A DNA stretch of 64,000 bases from CAZKGE01 sp964541695 (GCA_964541695.1 CAZIRB010000001.1:1-64000), one strand, 5' to 3'; positions 7,930 to 16,940 are shown, numbered from the stretch's first letter. Translations and numbers: made by a program. The notes: generated from the sequence alone by a model not told the origin.

Positions 7930-8778
7930 GTGTCGTACGACCAGATCATCAAAGCGATATCGAGCGGGTTCTCACAGTTTACGCTGCTGGACCTCGTCGA
8001 TATCATCATCATCGCAATCCTTTTGTATAAATTGATCATCTGGACGAAGGAAACGCGCGCCTACGAGGTTCTCAAGGGCATCGGGATCCTGTTTTTGATC
8101 TCGATCGTCTCGCAGATCCTTTCGCTGAACACGCTAAGCTGGCTGCTTGATTCCGTGCTCAAGTCCGGCTCCATCATCATCGTCATCTGCATCCTGTTCC
8201 AGCCGGAGCTTCGGCGCGTGCTGGAACGGATCGGGCGCAGCGGAAAGCGGCTCGGGCGCGGCCTGCTCGACGCTTCGACGCTGAACGCGACGGAGGTCGT
8301 GCGCGACGTACAGCAGGCCATCCTCGCCATGTCGCGCCGCCGCGTGGGCGCGCTGATCGTCGTCGAGCAGAAAACGGGCCTGGGCGACATTATCGCCAGC
8401 GGCACGCGCATCGACGGCATCCTGTCCGGCGCTTTATTAGAGAATATATTTGAACCGAACACGCCGCTGCACGACGGCGCGGTCATCGTGCGCGGCACGA
8501 GCATCGTCGCGGCGGGCTGCTTTCTGCCGCTGTCGGACGATCTGGCCGTCTCGCGCGAGCTCGGTACGCGCCACAGGGCCGCGCTCGGCGTGTCGACCGT
8601 GTCTGACAGCGTGACGATCGTCGTCTCCGAGGAGACCGGCGCGATCTCCATCGCGCGCGACGGCAAGCTCGTGCGCTACATCGATTCCAAGGCGCTGCGC
8701 GACGTGCTCGAGACGCTGTTCATCCCGTCGAGCTCGCCGGGCATCGCGTGGCCGTCGAAATGGAGGGAGAAGGCGTGA
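7930..8778 (+). CDS. cdaA: Diadenylate cyclase CdaA
   Basis: It makes cyclic di-AMP from two ATP at the membrane; c-di-AMP controls potassium and osmolyte uptake and cell-wall homeostasis. The 282-residue protein has three N-terminal membrane helices (LVDIIIIAILLYKLII and two more), then the DAC domain. The diagnostic DGA (HDGAVIV) and RHR (GTRHRAALG) catalytic motifs are both intact. Translation starts at a GTG at 7930 after the strong SD AAAGGAGG. The stop overlaps the start of cdaR (GTGA). Confidence 0.96.
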   Translation: MSYDQIIKAISSGFSQFTLLDLVDIIIIAILLYKLIIWTKETRAYEVLKGIGILFLISIVSQILSLNTLSWLLDSVLKSGSIIIVICILFQPELRRVLERIGRSGKRLGRGLLDASTLNATEVVRDVQQAILAMSRRRVGALIVVEQKTGLGDIIASGTRIDGILSGALLENIFEPNTPLHDGAVIVRGTSIVAAGCFLPLSDDLAVSRELGTRHRAALGVSTVSDSVTIVVSEETGAISIARDGKLVRYIDSKALRDVLETLFIPSSSPGIAWPSKWREKA

Positions 8779-10061
8779 AGAATTCGACGCGTAAAAAAGC
8801 GGCCGCGCTGGGGCTGCTCCGCAGCTTCTTTACGAGGAACCTCGCGGTCAAGATCATCGCGCTCGTGTTCGCCATGCTGCTGTGGGGCTATGTTTTGACC
8901 GACCAGAAGCCCACGCGCGCCAAGGTCGTGCCGAACGTGACGACGAGCTTCGACGGCGAGGCCGAGCTGCTCGCGCAGAGCCTCTGCGTGCGCGGCAACC
9001 GCAACGAGATATTAAAGAACGTGACGGTCACCGTGCGCGCGCAGATCACAAACTACGCGTACCTGGCCGCAAACACGATCAACGCTTCCGTAAGCCTAAG
9101 GAACATCAGCGAGCCCAGGACCTATTCGCTGCCGGTCACGGCGAACGTGTCGTCGTCGCTCGGCGTCGTGCAGTCCGTCTCGCCCGCCACCGTGGAGGTG
9201 GAGATCGACCAGCTCGTGACGCAGACCGTGCCCGTAACCACGTCGTTCACCGGCGAGGTACCGGACGGCTACTGGGCCGACATGGATGCGCTGACGGCCA
9301 CGACAAGGCTGGACATCTCCGGCGCCAAGACCGACGTATCGCGCGTCGTGCGCGCGGAGTGCGTCGTGCCGCTCGACGGCCAGACCTCGACGATCTACCG
9401 CACCTACGACGTGGTGCTCTACGACGCGGACCACGAGGTGGTCAGCCTGGACATCGTGGTGGGAACGCTGCCGACCTCGACGGTGCGGCTGCCGATCTAC
9501 CCGGTCAAGACCGTGCCGATCGACGTGGCGGGCTCGCTCGTGGGCACCGACAACCTCGCCGCAAACCACGTGCTGTACAGCGCCTCCGCGACGCCCTCCG
9601 AGGTGCGCGTGATCGGCGCGCAGACGGACCTTGGCCAAATCGAGTCCATCGCGCTCGAGCCCATCAGCGTCTCGGGCATGACCGCCCCGGCGTCGGTCGA
9701 GAGCAAGATGGTCGTGCCGGAGGGCGTGCGCCTGCTCGATACGGACCCCGTCACGGTGTATCTCGACGTGCGCGAGAGCACGATGACGCAGTCGTTTGCG
9801 CAGCTGCCCATCGAGATCTCGGGCCTTGGCCGCGGCCTGTCCGCGCTGCTCGGCACGGTCACCGTCGACCTCGAGGTCGAGGGCCGCTACAGCCTCGTGA
9901 GCATATTGAAGCGCAGCGACATTACGGCGTTCGTCGACGTCACCGGACTTTCGGCGGGCACATACACGCTGCCCGTGTCGCTGATCGTGCTCGACAGCGA
10001 GGCGACGGTCGAGCTGACCACGAAGCTGTCGGCCGAGACGGTCGTCGTCACGATCCGATGA
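8775..10061 (+). CDS. cdaR: CdaR/YbbR-domain regulator of CdaA
   Basis: CdaR is the membrane-bound partner that modulates CdaA. The 428-residue product has one N-terminal membrane helix (NLAVKIIALVFAMLLWGYV), the DQKPTR segment typical of the family, and then YbbR repeats in the external part. The GTG at 8775 overlaps the cdaA stop by four bases (GTGA) and follows GAGGGAGAAGG. glmM, which commonly follows cdaR in Firmicutes, is absent here; instead a terminator and an unrelated oxidoreductase follow. Confidence 0.92.
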   Translation: MKNSTRKKAAALGLLRSFFTRNLAVKIIALVFAMLLWGYVLTDQKPTRAKVVPNVTTSFDGEAELLAQSLCVRGNRNEILKNVTVTVRAQITNYAYLAANTINASVSLRNISEPRTYSLPVTANVSSSLGVVQSVSPATVEVEIDQLVTQTVPVTTSFTGEVPDGYWADMDALTATTRLDISGAKTDVSRVVRAECVVPLDGQTSTIYRTYDVVLYDADHEVVSLDIVVGTLPTSTVRLPIYPVKTVPIDVAGSLVGTDNLAANHVLYSASATPSEVRVIGAQTDLGQIESIALEPISVSGMTAPASVESKMVVPEGVRLLDTDPVTVYLDVRESTMTQSFAQLPIEISGLGRGLSALLGTVTVDLEVEGRYSLVSILKRSDITAFVDVTGLSAGTYTLPVSLIVLDSEATVELTTKLSAETVVVTIR

Positions 10062-10082
10062 CGGGCTTAAAACAGAATACGC

Positions 10083-10116
10083 ATGGAGGGCGCAAGCCCT
10101 CCATCGTTGCTTTTTT
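10083..10116 (+). terminator. Rho-independent terminator of the cdaA-cdaR operon
   Basis: ATGGAGGGC-GCAA-GCCCTCCAT forms a 9-bp stem with a GNRA-type loop at 10083-10104, followed after a few bases by TTTTTT at 10111-10116. Confidence 0.8.
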
Positions 10117-10474
10117 CGGGAGGGCCGCATGGCGCTGATCGTCTCCAGCATTAAGCTCCATCCAGGCGCGGAGCCCGCCGCGCTCGCCGAGGCCGCGGCC
10201 AAGGTCTGCGGCGTACCGGCGGATGCCGTGCGCGCCGCGCGCGTGTTGCGGCGCTCGCTCGACGCGCGGAACAAGCGGGACATCCGCTTCGTTGCTTTTT
10301 TCGGGAGGGCCGCATGGCGCTGATCGTCTCCAACATCAGGCTCCGCCTCGGCGCGGAGCCCGCCGCGCTCGCCGAAGCCGCGGCTAAGGCCTGCGGCGTA
10401 CCGGCGGATGCCGTGCGCGCCGCGCGCGTGCTGCGGCGCTCGCTCGACGCGCGGAACAAGCGGGACATCCATTT
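10105..10474 (+). repeat. Tandem duplication of a 185-bp unit
   Basis: The segment from 10105 to 10289 is repeated at 10290-10474. Each copy carries the T-tract, the SD CGGGAGGGC, the start codon and about 54 codons of the oxidoreductase N-terminus. The copies differ at about a dozen positions (six amino-acid differences). The unit length is not a multiple of three, so copy one cannot read through in frame into copy two. Confidence 0.93.
10129..10323 (+). pseudogene. Truncated duplicate of the oxidoreductase 5' end
   Basis: A 64-codon frame starting MALIVSSIKLH matches the first 54 residues of the downstream oxidoreductase, then runs out of frame and ends VAFFGRAAWR. Its TGA (10321-10323) overlaps the real start (10314), and it keeps its own SD, so a translated, translationally coupled mini-protein is possible. 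More likely it is a non-functional remnant of the 185-bp duplication. Confidence 0.75.
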
Positions 10475-11915
10475 TCTCGTGCAGGCGGAGGCCGTCCTCG
10501 ACGCGCGCGACGAGACGCGCGTGCTGGCCAGGCGCCCGCCGAACGTCGCCGCCGCCGAACCGCCCGCGCGGCGCGAGCTTGCCGTCGGGACGGAACGGCT
10601 GCGCGGCCGCGCTATTGTGTGCGGCGCGGGCCCGGCGGGGCTGTTCGCCGCGTACCGGCTTGCGCAGTACGGGTTTTCGCCGCTCGTCGTCGAGCGCGGC
10701 CGCGCGGTCGAACCGCGCGTGCGCGACGTGACCGCGTACTGGGCCGGCGGGCCGCTGAACTTTACGAGCAACGTCATGTTCGGCGAGGGCGGCGCGGGCA
10801 CGTTCTCGGACGGCAAGCTGACCTCGCGCAGCCGCGACCCGCACGGCGCGGAGGTGTTGGAACTGCTCCATCGCTTCGGCGCGCCGGGGGAAATCTTAAT
10901 CGACGCCAAGCCGCACATCGGCACGGACCGGCTGCGCGCCGTGGTGCCCGCGCTGCGGCGCGAGATTACACGGCTCGGCGGCGAGGTGCGCTTTGAAACA
11001 AAGCTTGCCGGCGTGGAGATCGCAAACGGCGCGCTAAGCGCCGTGACGCTTGTCCATGGCGGCGAACCCGAACGCGTTGAGTGCGGCGCGCTCGTGCTGG
11101 CGATCGGCCAGGGCGCGCGGGACACGGTGCGCATGCTCGCGGGCGCGGGCGTAGCCGTCGAGAAAAAGCCGTTCGCGGCCGGCGTGCGCGTCGAGCACCC
11201 GCAGCCGCTGATCGACCGCGCGCAGTACGGGGACTTTGCGGGGCATCCCGCGCTCGGCGCGGCGGAGTACCGGCTGACCGGCAAGAGCGGCGCGCGCGGC
11301 GTGTACACGTTCTGCATGTGTCCGGGCGGGGCCGTGATCGCGAGCGCGTCCGGGCCCGAGCAGGTCGTGACGAACGGCATGAGCAACTGCGCGCGCGACG
11401 GAATCAACGCCAACGCGGCCGTCGTCGTGCAGGTGAACCCGGAGGACATGCCGCCGGGACCGCTCGGCGGCATCGTGTTCTGCGAGGAAATCGAAAAACG
11501 CGCGTTCCTCGCGGCGGGCGGCACGGGATACGCGCCCGCGTCGACGGTCGGGGATTTTTTAGCCGGCCGCAAGCCGCGCTCGCTCGGCAATGTGGCCGCG
11601 ACCTACCGGCCGGGCGTCGTGCCGTGCGACCTAAAGGACGCGCTGCCGGCGTTTGTCGCGCAGGGCGTTGCGGACGGGCTTTGCGCGTTCTCGCGCCAGC
11701 TTATCGGCTTCGATCTGCCGGACGCGGTACTGACCGCCGTCGAGAGCCGCACGAGCGCGCCGTACCGCATCCTGCGCGGCGAAAACGGGCAGTCGGTCAC
11801 CGCCGCGGGGTTGTATCCCGTCGGCGAGGGCGCGGGGTATGCGGGCGGCATCGTGTCGAGCGCGATCGACGGGCTGATCGCGGCCGAACGCGTCGTTTTG
11901 CGGGCAAGACCGTAA
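10314..11915 (+). CDS. FAD-dependent oxidoreductase (COG2509-like)
   Basis: The 533-residue protein has the layout of the uncharacterised FAD-dependent dehydrogenases of COG2509. A small N-terminal domain (about residues 1-75) precedes a Rossmann FAD-binding motif, VCGAGPAGLFAAY. Then come FGEGGAGTFSDGKL and, near the C-terminus, a second FAD contact PVGEGAGYAGGI. Residues such as MCPGGAVIASASGPE are typical of the family. The start codon lies inside the second copy of a tandem duplication and has SD CGGGAGGGC. The physiological substrate is unknown. Confidence 0.9.
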   Translation: MALIVSNIRLRLGAEPAALAEAAAKACGVPADAVRAARVLRRSLDARNKRDIHFLVQAEAVLDARDETRVLARRPPNVAAAEPPARRELAVGTERLRGRAIVCGAGPAGLFAAYRLAQYGFSPLVVERGRAVEPRVRDVTAYWAGGPLNFTSNVMFGEGGAGTFSDGKLTSRSRDPHGAEVLELLHRFGAPGEILIDAKPHIGTDRLRAVVPALRREITRLGGEVRFETKLAGVEIANGALSAVTLVHGGEPERVECGALVLAIGQGARDTVRMLAGAGVAVEKKPFAAGVRVEHPQPLIDRAQYGDFAGHPALGAAEYRLTGKSGARGVYTFCMCPGGAVIASASGPEQVVTNGMSNCARDGINANAAVVVQVNPEDMPPGPLGGIVFCEEIEKRAFLAAGGTGYAPASTVGDFLAGRKPRSLGNVAATYRPGVVPCDLKDALPAFVAQGVADGLCAFSRQLIGFDLPDAVLTAVESRTSAPYRILRGENGQSVTAAGLYPVGEGAGYAGGIVSSAIDGLIAAERVVLRARP

Positions 11916-11939
11916 GAATCCGACAAAGCTGGAAAAAAT

Positions 11940-11985
11940 AGTTTACAATTCGTAAACTGACAAATGCGCGCTTCGGTGCTATACT
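11940..11985 (+). promoter_or_regulatory. Promoter with overlapping inverted-repeat operator
   Basis: CTGACA (11957-11962) and TATACT (11980-11985) are 17 bases apart. A perfect inverted repeat, AGTTTAC-aattc-GTAAACT (11940-11958), overlaps the -35. It looks like a repressor-binding site for the beta-propeller genes; the regulator is not known. Confidence 0.7.
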
Positions 11986-12026
11986 CAAAAAAAGTCATAC
12001 CGATTTGCGGCTGGAAAGGGAACACT

Positions 12027-13856
12027 TTGGCAACGCAGAAACGGAAAAAGAAAAGAAGGAAGCACGTCCGCGTCAATGCGCGGTTCTATCTGCTTCTTGC
12101 ATTCATCATCCTGCTTTTAGCGGCGATCGCGGTCCTGATTACCATGATCGCCTCGGGCGACACGGGCGGTCAGGCGGCGCCCGGCAAGACGCCGGGCGGG
12201 AATATCTTCACGCAAATTTTCGCGACCCCGACGCCGACGCCTACGCCGACGCCCACGCCGACCCCGACGCCGACGCCCACGCCGCCGTTCAACGTTCCGA
12301 GTCCGGACGCGGAGTCCGACCCGGCAAAGTTCGGCTACTCGACGCAGGTCGAGGCCGATGGAACGGCCGTGGACAGCTACCGGCGCGACGAGGACATCGT
12401 GTTCGGCCTCGGCGAGGAGTATACCGGTGTCTCCGGCGTCGTCACGTTCCGCGGCGACAATTTCCGCAGCGGCGCGTCCTACGGCGAGGCGATCGTGAAC
12501 GAGAAAAAGCTCTCGCAGGCCTGGATGATCCCCACGGGCGAGATGCCGCGCGGCGACGTCGACGGCGAGACGGACAAGACCTGGTCCGGCAGCGGCTGGG
12601 TCGGCCAGCCGTTGATCGTGCAGTGGCCGGAGTCGACGAAACAGATCATGAACCTGTACGATTGGGCCAAGCAGAAGCAGGGCCTCGTCGAGGTCATCTA
12701 CGCGACGCTCGCGGGCAAGGTCTACTTTGTGGACCTTGCGACCGGCCAGGCCACGCGCGACACGCTCAACATCAACATGCCGTTTAAGGGCGCGGGCGCG
12801 CTCGATCCGCGCGGCTACCCGGTCCTGTACTTAGGCTCCGGCGACATGTACTCGAACGACGCGCAGAAGACGCGCGCGCTCGTATACAGCCTCGTCGACT
12901 TTACGAGGCTGTACGAGTTCGGCAAGCAGAACGACGAGTTCGCCATCCGGGACTGGCACGCGTACGATTCCTCGCCGCTCGTCGACGCCGAAACCGATAC
13001 GCTGATCTACCCGGGCGAGAACGGCATCCTGTACACCGTCAAGCTCAACACGCTCTACAACGAGGCGGCGGGCACGCTGTCGATGCAGCCCGGCCCCGTC
13101 GTCAAGATGCGCTACAACACGTCGCGCTCGTCGACGACCAGCACGTCGGACAAGAAGTACTGGCTCGGCTACGAGAGCAGCATCGCGTGCTGGGGCGGGT
13201 ACGGCTATCTGTCGACAAACGACGGCTTCATGCAGTGCATCGACCTCAACACGATGCAAATCGTCTGGGCGACCGACATCGGCGACGACGCGAACGGCTC
13301 GCCGGTGCTCGAGCCGGACATTGCAAACCGCACGGGCTATCTGTACGCGGGCGTGTCGTCGCACTACAAAAAGGACGCCGAGAACAACGGCGTGGTCGGC
13401 TTCTTCAAAATCGACGCCGTGACCGGCAAGATCCTCTGGAAGCACGAAAAGGCCGTCACGTCCATGACCAGCGTGTCCGGCGGCATACAGGCCACGGCGC
13501 TGCTCGGCAAGGGCAGCATCTCGGACCTTGTGATCGTGCCGTTTGCCAACACGTACGGCGAGGTCAAGAACGGCGAGCTCGTCGCATTCAATAAATCCGA
13601 CGGCAGCGTGCGCTGGACGTTCCCGATGGACCATTACTCTTGGAGCTCGCCCGTGGGCGTTTACGACGCGGCGGGCAACGCGTACATCGTGATTGCGGAC
13701 AACATCGGCATGGTGCACCTTGTCGACGGCAAAACCGGCGCGGAGCTGGACCGGTTCAACGCCGGCCACAACTGCGAGGCGTCCCCGGCCGTCTACGGAA
13801 ATACGATCGTGATCGGCACGCGCGGCATGGAGATATACGGGATCAAGATCTCGTGA
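12027..13856 (+). CDS. Membrane-anchored PQQ-type beta-propeller protein (first of two)
   Basis: The 609-residue product has a very basic N-terminus (QKRKKKRRKH), one membrane helix, a Thr-Pro repeat spacer (12227-12290), then an extracellular domain of PQQ-like beta-propeller blades. Blades are recognisable by repeated GxLYxxxxxTG and KxxxDGSVRW-type sequences and a C-terminal IVIGTRGMEIYGIKI. The TTG start at 12027 follows GGAAAGGG. An ATG at 11964 lies upstream of the predicted transcription start and is excluded. Family members bind PQQ or act as scaffolds; no catalytic PQQ-dehydrogenase signature was seen, so a structural or sensory role is more likely. Confidence 0.8.
   Translation: MATQKRKKKRRKHVRVNARFYLLLAFIILLLAAIAVLITMIASGDTGGQAAPGKTPGGNIFTQIFATPTPTPTPTPTPTPTPTPTPPFNVPSPDAESDPAKFGYSTQVEADGTAVDSYRRDEDIVFGLGEEYTGVSGVVTFRGDNFRSGASYGEAIVNEKKLSQAWMIPTGEMPRGDVDGETDKTWSGSGWVGQPLIVQWPESTKQIMNLYDWAKQKQGLVEVIYATLAGKVYFVDLATGQATRDTLNINMPFKGAGALDPRGYPVLYLGSGDMYSNDAQKTRALVYSLVDFTRLYEFGKQNDEFAIRDWHAYDSSPLVDAETDTLIYPGENGILYTVKLNTLYNEAAGTLSMQPGPVVKMRYNTSRSSTTSTSDKKYWLGYESSIACWGGYGYLSTNDGFMQCIDLNTMQIVWATDIGDDANGSPVLEPDIANRTGYLYAGVSSHYKKDAENNGVVGFFKIDAVTGKILWKHEKAVTSMTSVSGGIQATALLGKGSISDLVIVPFANTYGEVKNGELVAFNKSDGSVRWTFPMDHYSWSSPVGVYDAAGNAYIVIADNIGMVHLVDGKTGAELDRFNAGHNCEASPAVYGNTIVIGTRGMEIYGIKIS
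12227..12290 (+). repeat. Thr-Pro coding microsatellite
   Basis: Tandem six-base units of the ACGCCG/ACCCCG type encode about eleven consecutive Thr-Pro pairs in the linker between membrane helix and propeller. Unit slippage would change linker length in frame. Confidence 0.85.
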
Positions 13857-13889
13857 CGGCCGCAAAGCAAAAGAATCAGGTGAGAGCAC

Positions 13890-15758
13890 ATGGCCAAACG
13901 TAAAAAACGCAGGCTGTCGCCGCGCTTTTATATGTTCGCTGTCCTTGTGTTTGCGGGCTTTGTCGGCATTCTGCTGATCACCCAAAAGCTCAAGGAGCCG
14001 GCCGCCGACGACCCCGACGCGACCCCGACGCCCGTGCCGACCATGACCCCCGCGCCGACCGCGACGCCGAAGCCGCCGCTGCCGGCCGAGGTTACGGTTG
14101 TGCGCGCCGAGTCCGCAAACCCCGGCTCGTTCGGTTTCTCGACGGAGCTGATGGTCGACGGCGACCGCACGACGACTTTTTCGCGCAAGGACGCGGTCTC
14201 GTTCGGCCGCGGCGGCGAGTATTCGGACATTCCCGGCATATTGACGTTCGGGAGCAACAACTACCGCGATACGTTCACCTATGGCGTTGCGTCCGTGACC
14301 GAACGGCGGCTCAAGAAGGTCTGGGAGCAGTCGGTCGGCGCTTTGGGGACGTGGACAGGCACGGGCTGGACCGGCCAGCCGCTCATCGTGCAGTGGCCCG
14401 ACGCGACGCGGGCCGTGCTCGGCATATCGGACGCGTTCAAGCAGGACGAGGCGTTCGTCGAGGTGATCTATCCCGCCATGGACGGGCAGATCTATTTCTT
14501 CGATCTGAACGGCAAAAAAACGCGGAACCCGATCAATACGGGCGTGGTCAACAAGGGCACCGCCTGCCTCGACCCGCGCGGCTATCCGCTGCTGTTCGTC
14601 GGACAGGGCATCCCCGTCGCCAACGAGGCGGGCAACGGACAGTCGTACGTGCGCGTGTTCAACCTGCTCACAAACGAGCTGCTCGCGTCGTTCGGCGGCT
14701 ACGATTATTTTGCGCTCCGGGACTGGCAGGCGTACGACTCGAGCCCGATGATCGCAAACGACACGCTGATCTACGCGGGCGAGAACGGCGTGCTCTATTC
14801 GTCCAAGCTCAACGCCGCGTTCGACGCCGCGACCGGGGAGCTCACGTTCGAGCCCGAGCGGCTCGTCAAGTACAGCTACACCGGCAGCGGCTATTCCAAG
14901 TCGGACACGCCGGGCGCGCGCTGGTACGGCGTGGAGAGCTCCGTCGCGGCGTTCCGCAACTTTGCGTTCTTTACCGATAACGGCGGAAGATTGCAGTGCG
15001 TCAACCTCAACAACCTCAAGCTGATGTACGTGACCGATGTCGTCGACGAGAGCGACGCCACGCCCGTGATCGAGGAGAGTTACGATGACAACACGATCTA
15101 CCTGTACGCGGGCACGCAGGCCAGCAAGTCCGACAGCTCGCTCGAGACGGGCTACGGCTATTCGTACCTCCGCAAAATCAACGGCCTCACCGGCGCGATC
15201 GTGTGGGAGAGGAAATGGATCTGCGCCACGGGCGACGCTACGGCTTCCGGCGGCACCGTCGCCACGCCGCACGTCGGGCGCGGGAACATCGCAAACCTCG
15301 TCATCTTCTCGGTGAGCCAGACCGCGCTGACGGTGAAGCAGGAGGGCGCGGCGGCGTCCTCGGAGACACCGGCCCCGGAGGCCGGCGCCGAGGATACGCC
15401 GACCGCCACGCCGGAGCCCGTGTACAACGACGGCTCGGGCTATAAGCTCGGCGGGCGTATCGTCGCCTACAGCAAGGCGACCGGCGACATCGCCTGGACG
15501 GTCGAGCAGGAGGACGACTATTGGTCGAGCCCCGTCGTCGTCTACGATGAATTCTATCGCGGCTATCTCGTGCAGTGCGACCGCGGCGGGCACATGAAGC
15601 TCTACGACGCGTCGAACGGCGAGTTCCTCTACGACCTCGACCTCGGCTCGCGCATCGACTCCACGCCGGCCGTGTTCGGCGATATGATCATCGTCGGCAC
15701 GCGCGGCAAGGGCGGCAGCGGCGCCTCGCCGAAGATCGTGGGCGTGAAGATTTTTTGA
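13890..15758 (+). CDS. Membrane-anchored PQQ-type beta-propeller protein (second of two)
   Basis: This 622-residue protein is a paralogue of the preceding one. It has a basic start (KRKKRRLSPRFYM), one membrane helix, a Pro/Thr-rich spacer (ATPTPVPTMTPAP), then a propeller whose blades align with those of the first protein: YGVASVTERRLKKVWE, WTGTGWTGQPLIVQWPDAT and LRDWQAYDSSPM have direct equivalents there. It carries an extra Ala/Pro/Glu-rich insertion around residues 485-510 (ASSETPAPEAG). The SD AGGTGAG precedes the ATG. The pair is 33 bases apart and probably cotranscribed. Function is unknown. Confidence 0.8.
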   Translation: MAKRKKRRLSPRFYMFAVLVFAGFVGILLITQKLKEPAADDPDATPTPVPTMTPAPTATPKPPLPAEVTVVRAESANPGSFGFSTELMVDGDRTTTFSRKDAVSFGRGGEYSDIPGILTFGSNNYRDTFTYGVASVTERRLKKVWEQSVGALGTWTGTGWTGQPLIVQWPDATRAVLGISDAFKQDEAFVEVIYPAMDGQIYFFDLNGKKTRNPINTGVVNKGTACLDPRGYPLLFVGQGIPVANEAGNGQSYVRVFNLLTNELLASFGGYDYFALRDWQAYDSSPMIANDTLIYAGENGVLYSSKLNAAFDAATGELTFEPERLVKYSYTGSGYSKSDTPGARWYGVESSVAAFRNFAFFTDNGGRLQCVNLNNLKLMYVTDVVDESDATPVIEESYDDNTIYLYAGTQASKSDSSLETGYGYSYLRKINGLTGAIVWERKWICATGDATASGGTVATPHVGRGNIANLVIFSVSQTALTVKQEGAAASSETPAPEAGAEDTPTATPEPVYNDGSGYKLGGRIVAYSKATGDIAWTVEQEDDYWSSPVVVYDEFYRGYLVQCDRGGHMKLYDASNGEFLYDLDLGSRIDSTPAVFGDMIIVGTRGKGGSGASPKIVGVKIF

Positions 15759-15797
15759 GGGATACGGTATTTCGAAGCGGTAGTTTCGATGAAGCAA

Positions 15798-15832
15798 GCG
15801 GCGGCGCTGAAAAGCGCCGCCGCTTTAATTTG
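15798..15832 (+). terminator. Rho-independent terminator after the propeller genes
   Basis: GCGGCGGCGCT-GAAA-AGCGCCGCCGC forms an 11-bp stem with a GAAA loop at 15798-15823, followed by TTTAATTT. Confidence 0.88.
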
Positions 15833-15856
15833 GTTGGATTGGTCGCTGAAAGAATA

Positions 15857-16000
15857 CGTTGAGGGCTCCGCCCTCAAACACCCGCCAAAGGAGGAAATCC
15901 CCTTTGGAAACCCAATAGTCCTTCAATTTTTCCTGAGGGTTCCAAGGGGCCTCAGGCCCTTGGCGGGGGAGTGGGGGCGGAACCCCCGCCGTATCCCTTA
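15857..16000. repeat. Mosaic intergenic repeat, copy R2
   Basis: The delta module (GAGGGCTCCGCCCTCAA) is at about 15861-15877. A gamma palindrome (CCAAAGGAG ... CCCCTTTGGAAACCC) is at about 15886-15915 and a second gamma (TTCCAAGGGGCC ... CCCTTGGCGGGG) at about 15938-15966. A G-rich/C-rich palindrome (GGGGGCGGAACCCCC) closes the copy. No gene is seen here. Confidence 0.8.
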
Positions 16001-16032
16001 ATTCCCATATCTGTCGTGTGCCTCGCCCCGCC

Positions 16033-16911
16033 CTACAACAGCGCCCGAATCCGCCGCACCATGGCCTCGATGTGCGCGGGGGTCGTGCCGCAGCAGCCGC
16101 CGAGCAGCCTTGCGCCGCCGCGGAAGAACTGTTCCATCCGCTCCGCGAACGCGTCGGGCGTCGTGTCGTAGACCGCGCGATCGCCCGCAAGGCGCGGCAG
16201 GCCCGCGTTGGGGCAGGCGGCGACGGGCTTTTTCGTATTTTCGATAAACGCGGGCAGGAGCGGCAGCATGCCGTCCGGGCCGACGCCGCAGTTCATGCCG
16301 AGCGCGTCGACGCCGAGCGCATCGAGCGCGGCGGCGGCTGCGGCGGCGGGAACGCCCGTAAACAGCCGCCCGCGCTGGTCGAACGACATGGTAACGATCA
16401 CGGGCAGGTCAGAGCAGGCCCTGGCGGCGCGCACGGCGGCCCCGGCCTCGGCCAGGTCGCCCATCGTTTCGATCAAAACGCCGTCCGCGCCGGCGTTGGC
16501 GCCCGCGGTCACGGCCTCGGAAAAGAGCTCGACCGCCTCGTCCGGCTCGAGATCGCCGAGCGGCTCGAGCAGGCAGCCGAGCGGGCCGACGTCGAGCAGC
16601 GCGGAGCAGGGCTGCGGCGCGGCGTCGGCGGCGGCCTTGGCAAGCCGGACGCCCGCATCGACGAGCTCGCGCACGCCGTACTTGCTGTGCTTTAAGCGCA
16701 TGCGGTTGCCGCCGAGCGTGTTGGACAGGATCAGGTTCGCGCCCGCGCGCGCGTACGCGTCGTGGATGTCGCGGATCCGCTCCGGATACAGCACGTTCCA
16801 TTCCTCCGGCGAATGGCCGGGGACAAGGCCGTTTGCCAGCAGCAGCGAGCCCATCGCTCCGTCGCGAAACAGCACCGCATCGTCGTGAGCAAGCCATTCC
16901 CGAATCGTCAT
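16033..16911 (-). CDS. Stand-alone homocysteine S-methyltransferase domain protein
   Basis: The 292-residue protein is the homocysteine-binding module of methionine synthase (MetH N-terminal domain/BHMT family). It transfers a methyl group to homocysteine through a zinc site. The zinc ligands are visible as the Cys of GMNCGVGPDGM and the adjacent Cys pair of LLGGCCGTTPAHI near the C-terminus. The N-terminal DGAMGSLL motif is the family signature. No cobalamin or folate domain is attached. A corrinoid protein, a methyl-THF methyltransferase and an activator are encoded at 27.6-30.7 kb and could supply the missing modules. It could alternatively use S-methylmethionine or another methyl donor. 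Confidence 0.88.
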   Translation of the reverse strand: MTIREWLAHDDAVLFRDGAMGSLLLANGLVPGHSPEEWNVLYPERIRDIHDAYARAGANLILSNTLGGNRMRLKHSKYGVRELVDAGVRLAKAAADAAPQPCSALLDVGPLGCLLEPLGDLEPDEAVELFSEAVTAGANAGADGVLIETMGDLAEAGAAVRAARACSDLPVIVTMSFDQRGRLFTGVPAAAAAAALDALGVDALGMNCGVGPDGMLPLLPAFIENTKKPVAACPNAGLPRLAGDRAVYDTTPDAFAERMEQFFRGGARLLGGCCGTTPAHIEAMVRRIRALL

Positions 16912-16940
16912 AGCAGCGCCCCCAATTTCATGTTTTGCCT

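Noticed and set aside
10083..10116. T-tract and hairpin as a riboswitch of the flavoprotein gene
   Set aside because: Only one short stem with a GNRA loop and T-tract is present, which an ordinary terminator of cdaA-cdaR explains.
12831..15797. Open frame of 988 codons antisense to the beta-propeller genes
   Set aside because: Arg/Ala/Val-rich composition and the sense-strand families show that it is a shadow caused by high GC and third-position bias.
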